Positions 6,605 through 7,013 of a stretch of DNA of 7,013 bases are shown here, piece by piece (within the stretch, counting starts at the first letter, position 1; every line of letters begins with the position of its first letter). Origin of the DNA: Nitrospinaceae bacterium. Its GTDB lineage: Bacteria > Nitrospinota > Nitrospinia > Nitrospinales > VA-1. The notes beneath the pieces were generated by a model. That model saw only the letters and a program-made list of their open reading frames with translations, ran no database searches and was not told the DNA's origin. Position numbers and translations under genes: made by a program. The stretch lies in contig JAPYPK010000071.1 in assembly GCA_029937655.1 (NCBI GenBank), positions 1 to 7,013 on the forward strand. Reading direction: 5' to 3'.

Positions 6605-6630
6605 AGTAGTTATTTTTAATGTTTATTCAT

Positions 6631-6665
6631 AAAAAAACCAAGGCTGTCGAGGCCTTGGTTTTTTT
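6631..6665. terminator. Bidirectional Rho-independent terminator
   Basis: CCAAGGC (6638-6644) pairs perfectly with GCCTTGG (6652-6658) around a 7-nt loop. The stem is flanked by A7 (6631-6637) and T7 (6659-6665). It therefore gives a G+C-rich hairpin followed by a U-tract on both strands. It should end the aconitase transcript on the minus strand, 20 nt after its stop codon, and transcripts from the M48 side on the plus strand. Confidence 0.9.
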
Positions 6666-6684
6666 GTTTTTTCCTTTTTTTAGA

Positions 6685-7013
6685 TTATTTTTGCGACCCA
6701 ACATAATTAAGGGCAGAACCATGATTAAACCATTGGATCTCTTGCTCGTTAAGGCTATGTTCAACGATAATTTCATCAGTACTGCCATCATCATGGTTTA
6801 TGTGAACAGTGAGAGTCTCTCCTTGAGTCAAGGTATCTAGGCCTGAGATTGTGATCCTATCTTTTTCTTGTATTTTTTCGAAGTCGTCCTTATTGCCAAA
6901 GGTCAAAGGTAATAACCCTTGTTTTTTAAGATTGGCTTCAAAAATTCTAGCGTAGGACTTTGCAATAAATGCACGGCCACCCATATGACGAGGCTCCATT
7001 GCCGCATGCTCAC
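6685..7013 (-). CDS. acn: Aconitate hydratase, mitochondrial-type, C-terminal end; 5' part outside window
   Basis: Aconitase interconverts citrate and isocitrate through cis-aconitate with a [4Fe-4S] cluster, in the TCA or glyoxylate cycle. Only the last 109 complete codons are here. The frame stays open to the window edge: before the internal Met at 6999 the codons read E-H-A-A, and the partial codon at the edge (xGT) fits the Arg of the SREHAA active-site motif. Then come EPRHMGGRAF, KSYARIFEANLKKQGLLPLTF and, near the end, NEQEIQWFNHGSALN. This pattern corresponds closely to the swivel domain of mitochondrial aconitase, rather than the E. coli AcnA or AcnB types, as far as I recall these families. 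The N-terminal cluster-binding cysteines are not visible. The TAA stop is followed by the bidirectional terminator. It faces the M48 gene and is not part of its operon. Confidence 0.95.
   Translation of the reverse strand, partial: EHAAMEPRHMGGRAFIAKSYARIFEANLKKQGLLPLTFGNKDDFEKIQEKDRITISGLDTLTQGETLTVHINHDDGSTDEIIVEHSLNEQEIQWFNHGSALNYVGSQK

Larger units (their letters stand above)
6410..6630. other. Convergent intergenic stretch with several inverted repeats, possible RNA element
   Basis: About 220 bp between the stop codon of the M48 gene and the shared terminator hold no convincing ORF. The left part (6410-6500) is very AT-rich and includes a TATAAA (6471-6476) that could be a -10 element on the plus strand, without a good -35. 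The right part has consecutive inverted repeats: GCCA/TGGC at 6506-6521, the compound element at 6521-6560, and AAGCG/CGCTT with an inner GGG/CCC at 6575-6604. Their local G+C is clearly higher than the surroundings. It could be a long structured 3' UTR of the M48 transcript or a small RNA of roughly 185 nt ending at the terminator at 6665. I do not recognise it as 6S RNA, SRP RNA, tmRNA or a known riboswitch. Confidence 0.35.

Noticed and set aside
6619..6840. Plus-strand 73-codon open frame near the terminator
   Set aside because: It runs through the bidirectional terminator hairpin and then antisense to the aconitase coding region, so it is not a credible gene.

Overview
The window is about 7 kb of AT-rich bacterial DNA that looks chromosomal. 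It carries seven densely packed protein genes and one clear terminator. I see no insertion sequence, integrase, phage gene, CRISPR array, tRNA or rRNA. The signal peptide, single-span membrane protein and periplasmic-type proteases point to a Gram-negative host. The S41 protease has a 'DLKKHL ... LRHAVSLLSGW' tail, and the TPR protein has a basic 'RRKDLIQPDQF' N-terminus. Both remind me of proteins from Deltaproteobacteria in the old broad sense (Desulfobacterota, possibly SAR324-like marine lineages). That placement is inference from recollection, not from a search.

Layout, left to right. (1) Positions 1-1619, + strand: the C-terminal part of a CtpA-type carboxy-terminal processing protease, then tsaD for the tRNA t6A modification after an 11-nt gap. 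(2) 1727-2725, + strand: a stand-alone NAD(P)-dependent SDR of the 3-beta-HSD/OleD type. (3) 2694-4480, - strand: a two-gene unit, gpsA followed by larB, coupled through a 1-base TAGTG stop/start overlap. The larB 3' end overlaps the 3' end of the SDR gene by 32 bp. (4) 4481-4667: an AT-rich divergent promoter region with a 6-5-6 dyad near the gpsA start. (5) 4668-6409, + strand: a membrane-anchored TPR protein followed by a secreted M48 zinc protease with a C-terminal LysM domain. (6) 6410-6684: a convergent intergenic region containing several inverted repeats and a strong bidirectional terminator. (7) 6685-7013, - strand: the C-terminal end of a mitochondrial-type aconitase that runs off the window.

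Most of this is core metabolism and envelope maintenance: tRNA modification, glycerol-3-phosphate supply for phospholipids, the TCA cycle and periplasmic proteolysis. The less routine elements are larB (nickel-pincer cofactor synthesis) coupled to gpsA with no larC or larE in view, the lone OleD-like reductase, the TPR plus M48-LysM pair, and the structured stretch at 6506-6604. I found no convincing evidence of a wholly new biological system. The best candidate for something undescribed is the structured convergent intergenic region.
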